Source: Burkholderiales bacterium (GTDB lineage: Bacteria > Pseudomonadota > Gammaproteobacteria > Burkholderiales > Burkholderiaceae). Taken from it: DNA of 64,000 nucleotides. Of this stretch, positions 17,989 through 27,855 are shown one piece after another. The DNA is taken from assembly GCA_021287185.1 (NCBI GenBank), contig JAJTAZ010000003.1, forward strand, positions 41,959-105,958. Reading direction: 5' to 3'. Under the pieces are notes generated by a model. That model was not told the DNA's origin, did no database searches, and saw nothing but the letters and a program-made list of their open reading frames with translations. Position 1 is the first letter of the stretch, and each line of letters opens with the position of its first letter. A program made the position numbers and the translations under genes.

Positions 17989-18812
17989 TTGGGACAAAAG
18001 TAAGTGGCACGTTGGGCTTGTACCATGCGCGTAATCGGTGTTTTGCAACGCACGCACGGCGCACCAGAGCGATCGTACACATTGAAATTCATTTGAAAAT
18101 ACCCTGTGTTGCCATCGCTATTGACAAAGTCCTTGAGCGTGCTACCGCCGCGCTCAATGGCGGATTGTAATAATTGGGGAATGTGTTGCGCCAATTTTCG
18201 ACATTCTGCGCGGGTCAGTGCACACGTGGGTTTTTCAGGATGAATCCCACACAAAAACAGCACTTCACTGGCATAAATATTGCCCACGCCAACCACCCAT
18301 TTACCTGAGAGCAACGAGACTTTAATCGATTGCTTGATGCTACGCGTGGTCTGATAAATATAGGTCGCATCGAATCGCACATCGAACGGCTCCATGCCCA
18401 AACCACATAAACGCGGGTGCGTCTGCCAATCGCCATCGGCCAAGTCATGCCAGAGCACTGCGCCAAACCGCCGTGGATCGTGGTAGCGCAGGGTGTGCGT
18501 GGCAAACACCCAATCGACATGATCGTGTTTTTGTGGCGCGGCGGTATTCTCGACAATCCGCAAACTCCCCGACATGCCCAAATGTATGAGTAAAGCCCCG
18601 TGTGAGCCATTTTCACACGCACACAATAAAGCCAAATATTTGCCTCGTCGCGCGGTCTGCATGATTTGTGCGTTTTTTAATTGTTTAATAAGCGCAGGTT
18701 CAATGCGCCAACGCAGTTGTGGTTGGCGCACCACCATACGCACAATGGTGCGTCCCTCAATGTGGGGGGCAATGCCCATGCGCGTGACTTCGACTTCAGG
18801 TAATTCAGGCAT
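17976..18812 (-). CDS. mutM: Formamidopyrimidine-DNA glycosylase (Fpg)
   Basis: Fpg excises 8-oxoguanine and other oxidized purines and nicks the abasic site. The 278-residue protein starts MPELPEVE with the catalytic Pro2 and Glu3, has the Lys of the RRGKYLAL segment, and ends in a four-Cys zinc finger (CVRCKTPI to FCPKC) used for DNA binding. Length is normal. mutM is the first gene of a mutM-mutY operon, and the gene after it starts within its end. It is divergent from the TPR-lolB-ispE genes with 97 bases between. Confidence 0.96.
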   Translation of the reverse strand: MPELPEVEVTRMGIAPHIEGRTIVRMVVRQPQLRWRIEPALIKQLKNAQIMQTARRGKYLALLCACENGSHGALLIHLGMSGSLRIVENTAAPQKHDHVDWVFATHTLRYHDPRRFGAVLWHDLADGDWQTHPRLCGLGMEPFDVRFDATYIYQTTRSIKQSIKVSLLSGKWVVGVGNIYASEVLFLCGIHPEKPTCALTRAECRKLAQHIPQLLQSAIERGGSTLKDFVNSDGNTGYFQMNFNVYDRSGAPCVRCKTPITRMVQAQRATYFCPKCQK

Positions 18813-18909
18813 CTTGTTTGGATTGGCTCGGATTTGTTCGGTTTATCGGATAATTTGGTTACAATGCTGTTTCAGCAAACAACCTTCAAACACAGGACGT
18901 TTAGGATTT

Positions 18910-19908
18910 ATGAAAGCAACCGTTTCAACCTTATTAACCCCTCGCCGTATTGTAACAGCCATTGCGTTGTGCTTGGCGAGCGGGGTGTCTTCAAACTTTG
19001 CTCATGCCCAAGCGCAGAGTGCGGTTGAGCCGCTTCAATCGAATGGCGATAACAGCACGACCTATGTGTTGCCCAAACAAACACTCACGTCCGAAATCAC
19101 CACATTTCAGATTTTGAGTGATTTGGCACTCAGCCGAGGCAACTTAAAAGTCGCCTACGATGGCTATACACATTTGGCAAAGAAAACCAAAGATCCCCGC
19201 TACGCTGAACGCGCGTATTGGGTGGCCGCGCTTGCCAACGATTTGAATGCTGCGCTGCTGGCTGCTGACTTGCTCAAATCGATTGCGCCGAACGCCACCT
19301 TAGGCCAAGACTTGGTTGAGCAAGCGTACATCAAAAAAATTCTGGATAAATCTGAGGCTGGCCAATTGCGCGAAGCCTATCAAGCCACCAAAACTTTTTT
19401 AAATACCCATCCCAACCATGAACTTGGGTTGACCTTGCTGGCGGATATTGCCAGCAAATTGAAGTTAGATGACGAGACCTTATACGCCTTTGAGCAGTTG
19501 TATCGACTATCGCCCAATGACCCTGAAGCGATGAATAATTTGGGTTATTTTTTGGCCGACCACAACCTGCGTTTGGACGAGGCCAATCAACTGATTACCC
19601 GCGCATTGCAAAAATCCCCTAAAGCCCCCCACATCATTGATTCAGCCGCATGGGTTGCCTATCGTCAGAATGATTTGGACAAGGCACTGAAACTGGCTCA
19701 GCAAGCGCATCAATTGTCCAATGCCCCCGACATCGCTCTGCACTTGGCCGAGATTTTGTGGGTCAAGGGTGATGTCAACGCAGCGCGTCAAATATTTACC
19801 ACGCTCAAGTCTCTACCTGCCAGCCAGCCGAACGAAGAAATTCAAGCCCTGTTAAACGAAACCCTAAAACGTTTGGGTGTGAATTTAACCGAATCGACAG
19901 CACCTTAA
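18910..19908 (+). CDS. Secreted tetratricopeptide-repeat protein
   Basis: This 332-residue protein has an N-terminal signal peptide probably cleaved after AHA at 31-33 and then helical TPR-like repeats. The clearest repeat is ALALYE-type ETLYAFEQLYRLSPNDPEAM followed by NNLGYFLADHNLRLDEA. A TPR gene at this place, between mutM and lolB, is usual in betaproteobacteria, but those relatives are often much longer, so this copy is compact. It probably acts in the periplasm as a protein-interaction scaffold; the partner is unknown. AGGA before the ATG at 18910 supports this start; the frame is open farther upstream only as antisense to mutM. Confidence 0.85.
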   Translation: MKATVSTLLTPRRIVTAIALCLASGVSSNFAHAQAQSAVEPLQSNGDNSTTYVLPKQTLTSEITTFQILSDLALSRGNLKVAYDGYTHLAKKTKDPRYAERAYWVAALANDLNAALLAADLLKSIAPNATLGQDLVEQAYIKKILDKSEAGQLREAYQATKTFLNTHPNHELGLTLLADIASKLKLDDETLYAFEQLYRLSPNDPEAMNNLGYFLADHNLRLDEANQLITRALQKSPKAPHIIDSAAWVAYRQNDLDKALKLAQQAHQLSNAPDIALHLAEILWVKGDVNAARQIFTTLKSLPASQPNEEIQALLNETLKRLGVNLTESTAP

Positions 19909-19935
19909 AACCCGCCACCATTCGACAGAACACTT

Positions 19936-20556
19936 ATGAGACCCCCCCTACGACGCAGTTTGCTGACACTGTTTGCCCTGTACAGCCTCGCCGCATGTAC
20001 CACGCTCAAACCGATTGAGCGTACCGAGTCATCCACTTTTAACATGGATGCGCGCATGGCCATTCAATTTCAAGAGACAGACTCGGACAAAAACTCCTCA
20101 GGCAAACTGCGTTGGGATGAATACCCCAGTTCAACCGACATCACCTTGTCCACGCCGTTTGGCAATACCATTGCCTTAATACACATCACCCCAACCCAAG
20201 CGACCTACAAAGGCTCGGATGGCAGCGTGGTAATCGAAGACACCGCCGATGAGTTGTTTTACCGTTTGTTCGGCATGGATTTACCGATTGCCAACCTGCG
20301 CGATTGGATAGGCACACCGAATCAACCTTTGACCAAAGTACGCGATGAAAATGGCTGGCACGTGGTGATTACAGATACGTTTACCAATCCCAATTTGGCG
20401 CGCCGACTGGAAATCTCACGCACCGCGCCCAAAGCCTTGAGCCTTTACATCTCGATTGAAAACCGCTCGGACAATATCACGGCAAACCCTGAGCCAGCCA
20501 ACCATGACGTCAATTTAGATGATTTATTGCCCAAGCCCAAACCAGCGCAACCCTAA
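19936..20556 (+). CDS. lolB: Outer-membrane lipoprotein insertion protein LolB
   Basis: LolB accepts lipoproteins from the periplasmic carrier LolA and inserts them into the outer membrane. The 206-residue protein has a signal peptide with the lipobox L18-A-A-C21 and a LolB-type beta-barrel with SGKLRWDEYPSSTDITLSTPFG and the DLPIANLRDWIGTP segment typical of the family. The C-terminal tail (about 185-206) is Pro/Asn-rich and probably unstructured. It lies 27 bases after the TPR gene and 12 before ispE, so the three are one operon, as in related bacteria. Confidence 0.93.
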   Translation: MRPPLRRSLLTLFALYSLAACTTLKPIERTESSTFNMDARMAIQFQETDSDKNSSGKLRWDEYPSSTDITLSTPFGNTIALIHITPTQATYKGSDGSVVIEDTADELFYRLFGMDLPIANLRDWIGTPNQPLTKVRDENGWHVVITDTFTNPNLARRLEISRTAPKALSLYISIENRSDNITANPEPANHDVNLDDLLPKPKPAQP

Positions 20557-20568
20557 TCTCAAATCATC

Positions 20569-21465
20569 ATGCAGCCCACTCAAACCTACCTGTCACCTGC
20601 AAAAATCAACTGGTTTTTACACATTGTTGGCAAGCGCGCCGATGGCTACCACTTACTGGAAACCGTGTTTCAAAAAATTGATTGGTGCGATGAATTGCAC
20701 ATCAGTCCAAATACTACGGGGCAAATTCAGCTTACAGGCGATTTATCAGGTGTAGCGGCAGAACACAATTTAATCCACCGCGCTGCCAGCGCACTCAAAG
20801 TCCATGCCCACACACAAAGCAAAAGCGTCGATGATTTGGGCGCAGACATTCATATCCACAAAAATATCCCGACAGGTGCAGGATTGGGCGGTGGCAGTAG
20901 TAATGCCGCAACGGTGTTGATTGCTTTAAATCAATTGTGGCAACTTGATTTCGATAACGACACACTACAAGCCATCGGTCTGCAACTTGGTGCAGACGTG
21001 CCCTTTTTTGTCAGCCCACAGCCCAGCGCATTTGCACAAGGTATTGGCGAAAAACTCACACCCATTGAATTGCCTGCGCGTGAATTGTTATTGGTCAAAC
21101 CCAATGTACACGCCGACACCCGTGCAGTGTACCAACACCCACAATTGGTGCGCGACCACGCGCCTTTGAATATGATCATGTCCGAATTGAGTGTACAACT
21201 GCGCAATTTGAATGCACACACACTATTGAGCAACGACATGCAAGCGGCGGCATTTGCGATTGCCCCTGAAATCAAACAAGTGCGCGATGCCTTGCAAAAC
21301 ATCGCGCCACAAGCCTACGTGCGCATGAGCGGCTCAGGCGCGACCGTGTTCGTCTCGCCGCAAAGCGTTGCCGAGCGCGACGCGCTCAATCAATGGCTCG
21401 AAACGTGCCCTGCGGATTGGCAACATCGTTGGTGTCGCACGCTTTCTGACGCACCTTTTGAATAA
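20569..21465 (+). CDS. ispE: 4-diphosphocytidyl-2-C-methyl-D-erythritol kinase
   Basis: IspE phosphorylates CDP-methylerythritol in the non-mevalonate isoprenoid pathway. The 298-residue GHMP-family protein has the start SPAKINWFLHIVGKRADGYH, the ATP-binding motif PTGAGLGGGSSNAATVL and the C-terminal MSGSGATVF loop. Length is normal. It ends the TPR-lolB-ispE operon. The tRNA-Gln and prs genes that often follow in this group are not here. Instead the last 80 bases overlap the 3' end of the convergent YkgJ-type gene. Confidence 0.95.
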   Translation: MQPTQTYLSPAKINWFLHIVGKRADGYHLLETVFQKIDWCDELHISPNTTGQIQLTGDLSGVAAEHNLIHRAASALKVHAHTQSKSVDDLGADIHIHKNIPTGAGLGGGSSNAATVLIALNQLWQLDFDNDTLQAIGLQLGADVPFFVSPQPSAFAQGIGEKLTPIELPARELLLVKPNVHADTRAVYQHPQLVRDHAPLNMIMSELSVQLRNLNAHTLLSNDMQAAAFAIAPEIKQVRDALQNIAPQAYVRMSGSGATVFVSPQSVAERDALNQWLETCPADWQHRWCRTLSDAPFE

Positions 21466-21790
21466 CGCCCTGAGCATCAATTTCAGCCATCCCCCAAGCA
21501 CGCCGCGCGCGGTTGCATCGCTCGTCACCTGCTTGGCATTCATGGCAACTGCTTGAGCGCGCTGCATAAATCGTGCAACTGACTTCCTGCCCCACCTCGC
21601 CCGCCAACGCCACACAGCGTTTTTTCGCTTGATTGGTGCCACGCATCGCAACGTAATACGGGTTCACGGGCTCGGTCAAATCAATCGGCACTGAGCCATC
21701 AGGATGCACGCTGGTCTCGCCCCAATAAAATGACACGCGAAAATACGCACAACAAGCACCACAACGAATACAAGGGTTTGAATGACTCAT
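21386..21790 (-). CDS. YkgJ-family cysteine-cluster protein
   Basis: The 134-residue protein has eight or more Cys arranged as CIRCGACC near the start and SCTIYAARSSSCHEC plus a later Cys near the middle, the pattern of the YkgJ/UPF0153 zinc- or iron-chelating family. Function is unknown. The reading frame continues about 26 residues into the region antisense to ispE, and this tail (after CNRARRAWG) is outside the conserved core. It is a single-gene unit with hemB divergent upstream. Confidence 0.85.
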   Translation of the reverse strand: MSHSNPCIRCGACCAYFRVSFYWGETSVHPDGSVPIDLTEPVNPYYVAMRGTNQAKKRCVALAGEVGQEVSCTIYAARSSSCHECQAGDERCNRARRAWGMAEIDAQGVIQKVRQKACDTNDVANPQGTFRAID

Positions 21791-21894
21791 ATACAGTGAA
21801 ACCAGATGATTTTAACAGCGCAAAATCATACCAAACCGCTGGGTTCGCAGCAAGTTTATCCATCACAGCTCAACTATTACAATCCATGCAATAG

Positions 21895-22956
<1,062 letters not shown>

Positions 22957-23033
22957 ACCACAACGAGGCGAGAAATACATCCATTCGCCCAATATACTCA
23001 TAAAAACGACACATCACACATAGGAGCAAACCC

Positions 23034-24494
23034 ATGAATACACCCAATAAAACCTTGACCACACGCATCGAAACCGATTTTTTAGGGCCGCGTGAGTTGG
23101 ATGACTCGCAATACTACGGCGTACAAACCCTGCGCGGGATTGAAAACTTTCACATCACTGGTATTGCAATTTCCAACGAACCATACTTAATTTCCGCTTT
23201 TGGTTATGTCAAAAAAGCCGCCGCGATGGCCAACCGTGAGTTGGGTGTGTTGCCTGCGGATATTTACCCCGCAATTATTGAAGCCTGCGATCGATTGATT
23301 GCGGGGCGTTACCTCGACCAATTCCCGACCGATATGATTCAAGGCGGTGCGGGTACTTCGACCAATATGAATGTCAACGAGGTGATTGCCAATGTCGCTT
23401 TGGAAATCATGGGGCATGCCAAGGGCGAATACCACATCATCAACCCGAACGACCATGTGAATTGCTCACAATCCACCAACGATGCGTATCCAACCGCCTT
23501 TCGCGTGGCATTGATTAACCGCATGCACAGCTACCGCGATGCTTTGACTGCACTTAAGGATGCGTTCAACGCCAAAGGTGATGAACTCTCGGGCGTGCTG
23601 AAAATGGGACGCACGCATTTACAGGATGCGGTACCCATGAGCATGGGCGACGAGTTCCGTGGTTTTGGCACCAATTTGGCCGAAGAAATCGACCGTGTGG
23701 ACGCAGCCACCCGCCTGCTCACTGAAGTGAATATGGGTGCCACCGCAATCGGTACGTCGGTCAATGCGCCTGCGGGTTACCCTGAGTTGGTGGTCAAACA
23801 TTTATCGGCATTGACGGGTATTGATCTGCGTTTATCGCCTGACTTGGTCGAAGCAACTTCTGATTGTGGCGCGTATGTGCAGTTGTCGGCGACCATCAAA
23901 CGCACTGCGGTCAAACTCTCTAAAATCTGTAATGACTTGCGTTTATTGGCTTCGGGTCCGCGCACAGGGCTCAATGAAATCAACTTGCCGCAATTGCAAC
24001 CCGGTTCATCCATCATGCCCGGTAAAGTCAATCCAGTGATTCCCGAAGTGGTCAATCAAGCAGCGTTCTACGTGATTGGCAATGACGTGACTGTGACATT
24101 GGCGGCATCGGCGGGACAATTGCAATTAAACGTGATGGAGCCTGTGTTGGGTTTTGCCTTATTCAGTTCGATTAAAGCAATGGAAAATGCGATGGTCGCA
24201 CTGCGTGATAAATGCGTGGTGGGCATCACCGCGAACGCCGATCGCACGCGCGATATGGTGTTGGCAAGTTTGGGAATTGTGACCTTGCTCAATCCGATTT
24301 TGGGTTACAAAAAATGCGCCAGCATTGCGCGTGAAGGTTTTGAGCAAAACAAATCCATCCACCAAATCGCAGTAATCGAGCAGCAACTGATTAGCCAAGA
24401 GAAGTGGGACGAATTGTTCAGTTTTGAAAACCTGATTCAACCACATTCCTTGAATAAAACCTTTTTGTGCTATACCGATGGCAGCGCGCATTAA
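23034..24494 (+). CDS. aspA: Aspartate ammonia-lyase
   Basis: AspA converts aspartate to fumarate and ammonia. The 486-residue fumarase-superfamily protein has the signature GSSIMPGKVNPV with its catalytic Ser loop, the substrate motif GAGTSTNMNVNEV, and the GRTHLQDAVPM segment. Fumarase C is the close alternative, but the N-terminus (ETDFLGPRELDDSQYYGVQTLRG) and overall length favour aspartase. AGGAG precedes the ATG and a good terminator follows, so it is monocistronic. Confidence 0.92.
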   Translation: MNTPNKTLTTRIETDFLGPRELDDSQYYGVQTLRGIENFHITGIAISNEPYLISAFGYVKKAAAMANRELGVLPADIYPAIIEACDRLIAGRYLDQFPTDMIQGGAGTSTNMNVNEVIANVALEIMGHAKGEYHIINPNDHVNCSQSTNDAYPTAFRVALINRMHSYRDALTALKDAFNAKGDELSGVLKMGRTHLQDAVPMSMGDEFRGFGTNLAEEIDRVDAATRLLTEVNMGATAIGTSVNAPAGYPELVVKHLSALTGIDLRLSPDLVEATSDCGAYVQLSATIKRTAVKLSKICNDLRLLASGPRTGLNEINLPQLQPGSSIMPGKVNPVIPEVVNQAAFYVIGNDVTVTLAASAGQLQLNVMEPVLGFALFSSIKAMENAMVALRDKCVVGITANADRTRDMVLASLGIVTLLNPILGYKKCASIAREGFEQNKSIHQIAVIEQQLISQEKWDELFSFENLIQPHSLNKTFLCYTDGSAH

Positions 24495-24526
24495 GGCAAT
24501 GACCGAGTAATTCGTTATGACAAACG

Positions 24527-24559
24527 ACTGGGTCAACGGCTTGGCCCAGTTCATTTTTT
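24527..24559 (+). terminator. Intrinsic terminator of aspA
   Basis: ACTGGGTCAA pairs with TTGGCCCAGT (one wobble) over CGGC and is followed by TCATTTTTT. It lies 32 bases after the aspA stop codon. Confidence 0.88.
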
Positions 24560-24571
24560 AAAGGACGATGA

Positions 24572-24967
24572 ATGCGTTTACTGCACACCATGATACGTGT
24601 TGGCGATTTGCAACGCTCGATTGATTTTTACACCCAAGTGTTAGGCATGAGCCTTTTGCGCACACGCGACAATCCTGAATATCAATACACCTTGGCATTT
24701 ATTGGCTATGCCGATGAACCTGAACAAGCAACGATTGAGTTGACGTATAACTACGGTGTCAGTGAATACAAAATCGGTACGGGTTATGGACACATTGCCA
24801 TCGGCGTGCCCGATGTCGGACAAATGTGTGACCGCGTTCGCAGCATGAACCAATTTGGTGGCTGTGTCACTCGTGAAGCTGCGCCCGTCAAAGGGGGTAC
24901 AACCGTGATTGCCTTTGTTACTGACCCCGATGGTTATAAAATAGAACTGATTCAGCGCGCCAGTTAA
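24572..24967 (+). CDS. gloA: Lactoylglutathione lyase (glyoxalase I)
   Basis: GloA turns the hemithioacetal of methylglyoxal and glutathione into S-lactoylglutathione. The 131-residue protein has the four metal ligands expected from E. coli GloA at H5, E56, H74 and E125, so the nickel/cobalt type is likely. AAGGAC lies just upstream of the ATG. A second ATG four bases earlier is out of frame. It is followed after 16 bases by a CorA-type gene, so the two may be co-transcribed. Confidence 0.95.
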   Translation: MRLLHTMIRVGDLQRSIDFYTQVLGMSLLRTRDNPEYQYTLAFIGYADEPEQATIELTYNYGVSEYKIGTGYGHIAIGVPDVGQMCDRVRSMNQFGGCVTREAAPVKGGTTVIAFVTDPDGYKIELIQRAS

Positions 24968-24983
24968 TCTGTAAAACAACACC

Positions 24984-26126
24984 ATGAACGCTTTTTTCTT
25001 TCGCACCTCGCCCAATCATGTCGTCAGTATCCATAACGACATTCCCAAAAACATCTCGGACGGATTTCTGTGGTTGGATTTTGTGCGCGATGAAGTGATA
25101 CATGCACCTGAACAATGGCAACAGCAGGTTCTCAGTTTAACGGGCACATTGATTGACGAATTTCATTTGGCAGATGTGCTCAATACCCAGCATCCATCCG
25201 CATTTGATTTAACCGATGATTACCAGATTTTAATTTTTCGAAAATTAATGACCTCCGCGCAGGAGGACGAGCGTGGGAAAATCAACGACACGCACCTCAG
25301 CCCCACTCAACTGCACACCACACCTGTGGCTTTCATTCTCACCGAGCACATCGTAATCACCGTGCGCGAGACCGACAGCCCCGTGTTTGACGTACAGTTG
25401 CAAAAACTCAAAAACCTCACACTCGCGCAACCGCATCCCGACACAACAGCAAAAAACAAAGGCATGCCAAGCTCGTCAATGGATTTGTGTTTGAAGTTAC
25501 TCAACGCGATGATTGATAAGTATTTAGAGGTGCGCGCGCCATTGACCGATCAGATTGAACACTGGCAAACCGCCTTATTGCAAGAGAAAAAACGCTTTAG
25601 CGAATGGGCACAATTATTGCGCGAAAGTGTTGCCCTACAAAAATTAGAAAATCTGTGTGAAGAACAAATTGATGCTTTACAGGAATTTCGTGATGCCTTC
25701 ATTGACAATCAATTCGACACAGATGCATCACACACCCAACCTCAGCGACGCGATTTGATGTTGGTGCGTTTAAACGATTTAATTGAACATGCCAACCGTG
25801 TGCAAAAACACGCCTCACGTTTGGAGTCGGCACTCAAAGCAGCAGTGGATTTACATTTTTCAGCATCTGCCAATCAAACCAATGAAACCATGCGGTTTCT
25901 CGCGATTCTGACCGCAATTTTCGCGCCTTTGACTTTACTTACAGGGGTGTATGGCATGAATTTTGATGCGATTCCCGGTTTGCACAATCCGCGTGGTTTT
26001 TGGTTTTTGTTGATTGCGATGGTATTGGTCACCTTGAGTTTGTTGTATTACTTTCACCGCCACCGCATCGTCAACCGCAGCGAAAAAAGCATCGCCCAAC
26101 TGCTGTCGGGCGAAATGGATGTTTAA
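24984..26126 (+). CDS. CorA-family divalent metal transporter
   Basis: The 380-residue protein has a large cytoplasmic N-terminal domain with a long helix (about 170-300) and two C-terminal membrane segments joined by the pore signature YGMNFDAIPGL, in which GMN is the selectivity motif of CorA. It should import Mg2+, or Co2+/Ni2+/Zn2+ in some relatives; the sequence does not settle this. The N-terminal domain differs from E. coli CorA, as in many betaproteobacterial homologues. It is convergent with the yitT-like gene, 18 bases away, and no terminator hairpin is visible between them. Confidence 0.88.
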   Translation: MNAFFFRTSPNHVVSIHNDIPKNISDGFLWLDFVRDEVIHAPEQWQQQVLSLTGTLIDEFHLADVLNTQHPSAFDLTDDYQILIFRKLMTSAQEDERGKINDTHLSPTQLHTTPVAFILTEHIVITVRETDSPVFDVQLQKLKNLTLAQPHPDTTAKNKGMPSSSMDLCLKLLNAMIDKYLEVRAPLTDQIEHWQTALLQEKKRFSEWAQLLRESVALQKLENLCEEQIDALQEFRDAFIDNQFDTDASHTQPQRRDLMLVRLNDLIEHANRVQKHASRLESALKAAVDLHFSASANQTNETMRFLAILTAIFAPLTLLTGVYGMNFDAIPGLHNPRGFWFLLIAMVLVTLSLLYYFHRHRIVNRSEKSIAQLLSGEMDV

Positions 26127-26144
26127 GGACATTGTCTCTGCAAG

Positions 26145-26756
26145 TCACGTGGCAATATACCGACCCGGTTTGTGGTTGATTGCCAGTAAGATATTTAAAA
26201 CCACCGCACCGATGATGGAAATACCGACCTGAGTCGGCGTTGCAACGAAAAACGCACCCAAGACAATCACCGCATCGACACACAACTGCACATAGCCTGC
26301 ACGCCAACCACGACTTTTTTGCAAATACACCGCCAAGATACCCACGCCGCCCAGACTGGCCTGATGACGAAACAGCATGAGCAAACCGATGCCAACCAAC
26401 AGCCCTGCCAGTACCGCCGCGAACCACGAATTGATTTTGGCAAACACCAACCAATTGGGCAACAGTTCTGACCAAACCGACAGCAGACCCACCGATATAA
26501 AGGTTTTAACCGTGAAGTCCACGCCGATTTTTTGCCATGCCAACCAATAAAATGGCAAGTTGACGACAAACAGCAACATACCGAAACGCCAACCCGTTAT
26601 ATAGTGTAACAACAACGCCAGACCCGTTGTCCCACCTGTGACCAAACCAGCGGTTTTAAATACCATTACGCCCAAGGCAATAATCAGCGTTGCGCTGGCA
26701 ATCGCTTGGACGTCCTCGGCAATGCTGTGTTTGTGATGTTCTGTTGCTGAACCCAT
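26145..26756 (-). CDS. YitT-family membrane protein
   Basis: The 203-residue protein has five or six hydrophobic segments and the family pattern in which a Gly/Thr-rich loop, KTAGLVTGGTTGLALLL, follows the first segment. The Bacillus-type YitT C-terminal cytoplasmic domain (DUF2179) is absent, so this is the short form. Function is unknown. Its ATG overlaps the stop codon of the upstream tlpA-like gene (TGATG), so translation is coupled. The frame extends 15 codons upstream into tlpA but the overlap start is preferred. Confidence 0.85.
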   Translation of the reverse strand: MGSATEHHKHSIAEDVQAIASATLIIALGVMVFKTAGLVTGGTTGLALLLHYITGWRFGMLLFVVNLPFYWLAWQKIGVDFTVKTFISVGLLSVWSELLPNWLVFAKINSWFAAVLAGLLVGIGLLMLFRHQASLGGVGILAVYLQKSRGWRAGYVQLCVDAVIVLGAFFVATPTQVGISIIGAVVLNILLAINHKPGRYIAT

Positions 26757-27271
26757 CAACTCGCCAAAGCGCGGTCTAAATCCGCATAAAATTGTGGCCA
26801 ATCAGGCTCGCCAATGTATTTTTTGGTTTGTCCCTTTTTATTGATGATGTAGGTGGTCGGCGTGCCAATGATGTCACCAAAAGTATTGGCGAATGCACCG
26901 TCTTTGTCCCACACCAACTGGAACGGCAATTTATTCGCGCTGGCATAATTTTTGACAATCTCTGGCTCGTCATACTGCATGGCAACTGCCACGTACTCCA
27001 CGCCCTTGGGGTGGTATTGATTAAACATTTCAATCATCTTGGGCATTTCTTTTTTACAGGTCACACAGGTGGTTGCCCAAAAATTGACCACCACCACTTT
27101 ACCCGCCTGTTGCATCGCGCCCATATCCACGGGTTTTTGGGTGTCTAAGGTGAGGGTTTTCAGTTGTGCATATGGACTGGCTTTGTCGGTACTTTGAGCG
27201 GTATGACCACCACAGGCTTGCAACATGGCAACCAGTGTCAATACCAAGAGTGCGCGGGTATGAACCTTCAT
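26756..27271 (-). CDS. TlpA-like thioredoxin-fold lipoprotein
   Basis: The 171-residue product has a lipoprotein signal with the lipobox L17-Q-A-C20 and a thioredoxin fold with the redox motif WATTCVTCKKEM. It also has the cis-Pro region GTPTTYIINKKG typical of TlpA/ResA proteins. Such proteins reduce or transfer disulfides in the periplasm, often for cytochrome c or copper-site maturation. The start MKVHTRAL is chosen because GGAG lies seven bases upstream; the ATG four codons before lacks a site. It is followed directly by the yitT-like gene. A consensus -10 lies about 33 bases upstream. Confidence 0.9.
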   Translation of the reverse strand: MKVHTRALLVLTLVAMLQACGGHTAQSTDKASPYAQLKTLTLDTQKPVDMGAMQQAGKVVVVNFWATTCVTCKKEMPKMIEMFNQYHPKGVEYVAVAMQYDEPEIVKNYASANKLPFQLVWDKDGAFANTFGDIIGTPTTYIINKKGQTKKYIGEPDWPQFYADLDRALAS

Positions 27272-27303
27272 TTTGTGCTCCATTCGTATGTTTGCTTGGC
27301 GTT

Positions 27304-27309
27304 ATTATA
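27304..27309 (-). promoter_or_regulatory. Candidate -10 element for the tlpA-yitT operon
   Basis: A perfect TATAAT on the minus strand lies 33 bases upstream of the tlpA-like start codon. No good -35 is seen at 16-18 bases. Confidence 0.4.
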
Positions 27310-27357
27310 ACGGAAATGGAGACTTGACCCGATGGGTTGTGATTTCGGGTGAGGGAC

Positions 27358-27810
27358 TCAGTCCACGCCGATATTTTGCAGCCATTGAACCTCGCGCTGA
27401 GCCGCCGCACCCTGAATTAAAACCGCATCAATGCGACAATCGCGCTGGGCGTGTCGCGGGTTTTGTTGTAAATACAGTGCAATCGCTTGGCGCAAGCGTT
27501 TTAATTTTGTCGGCGTGATGGCGGCAATCGCACCACCAAAATTCGCGGTTTTACGCATTTTGACCTCGACAAACACCAAAGTCTCTCCATCCATCATCAG
27601 CAAATCAATTTCGCCCAAATTTGAAGCGATATTGCTGTCAAGGTGGCGCAAACCGTGTTGCTCCAAATACTGCCGTGCAATGACCTCGCCCTGCTCACCG
27701 AGTTTTTGAGTGGGTGAGTGGGCATTGTAACGCCGCGTCTCTTGACGATGCGCATCGTCTGTATCTTGAGATTGAATGAGTTTTAAAAACTGTTTGAGGC
27801 TGGGTTTCAT
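27358..27810 (-). CDS. YraN-family (UPF0102) endonuclease-like protein
   Basis: The 150-residue protein has the PD-(D/E)xK nuclease fold pattern of YraN: LGEQGEVIARQYLEQHG, then NLGEIDLLMMDGETLVFVEVKMR with the Glu-Ile-Asp and E-V-K residues. Biological role is unclear, though relatives are linked to DNA processing. It is divergent from rsmI with 45 bases between start codons, the usual arrangement in proteobacteria. The ATG reading MKPSLKQ is preferred over an upstream codon that would extend into the rsmI start. No terminator is seen downstream. Confidence 0.9.
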   Translation of the reverse strand: MKPSLKQFLKLIQSQDTDDAHRQETRRYNAHSPTQKLGEQGEVIARQYLEQHGLRHLDSNIASNLGEIDLLMMDGETLVFVEVKMRKTANFGGAIAAITPTKLKRLRQAIALYLQQNPRHAQRDCRIDAVLIQGAAAQREVQWLQNIGVD

Positions 27811-27855
27811 CTGAATTTCATGGTAGAGTGTGACTCCATTTTTAAGCAAGTCATT

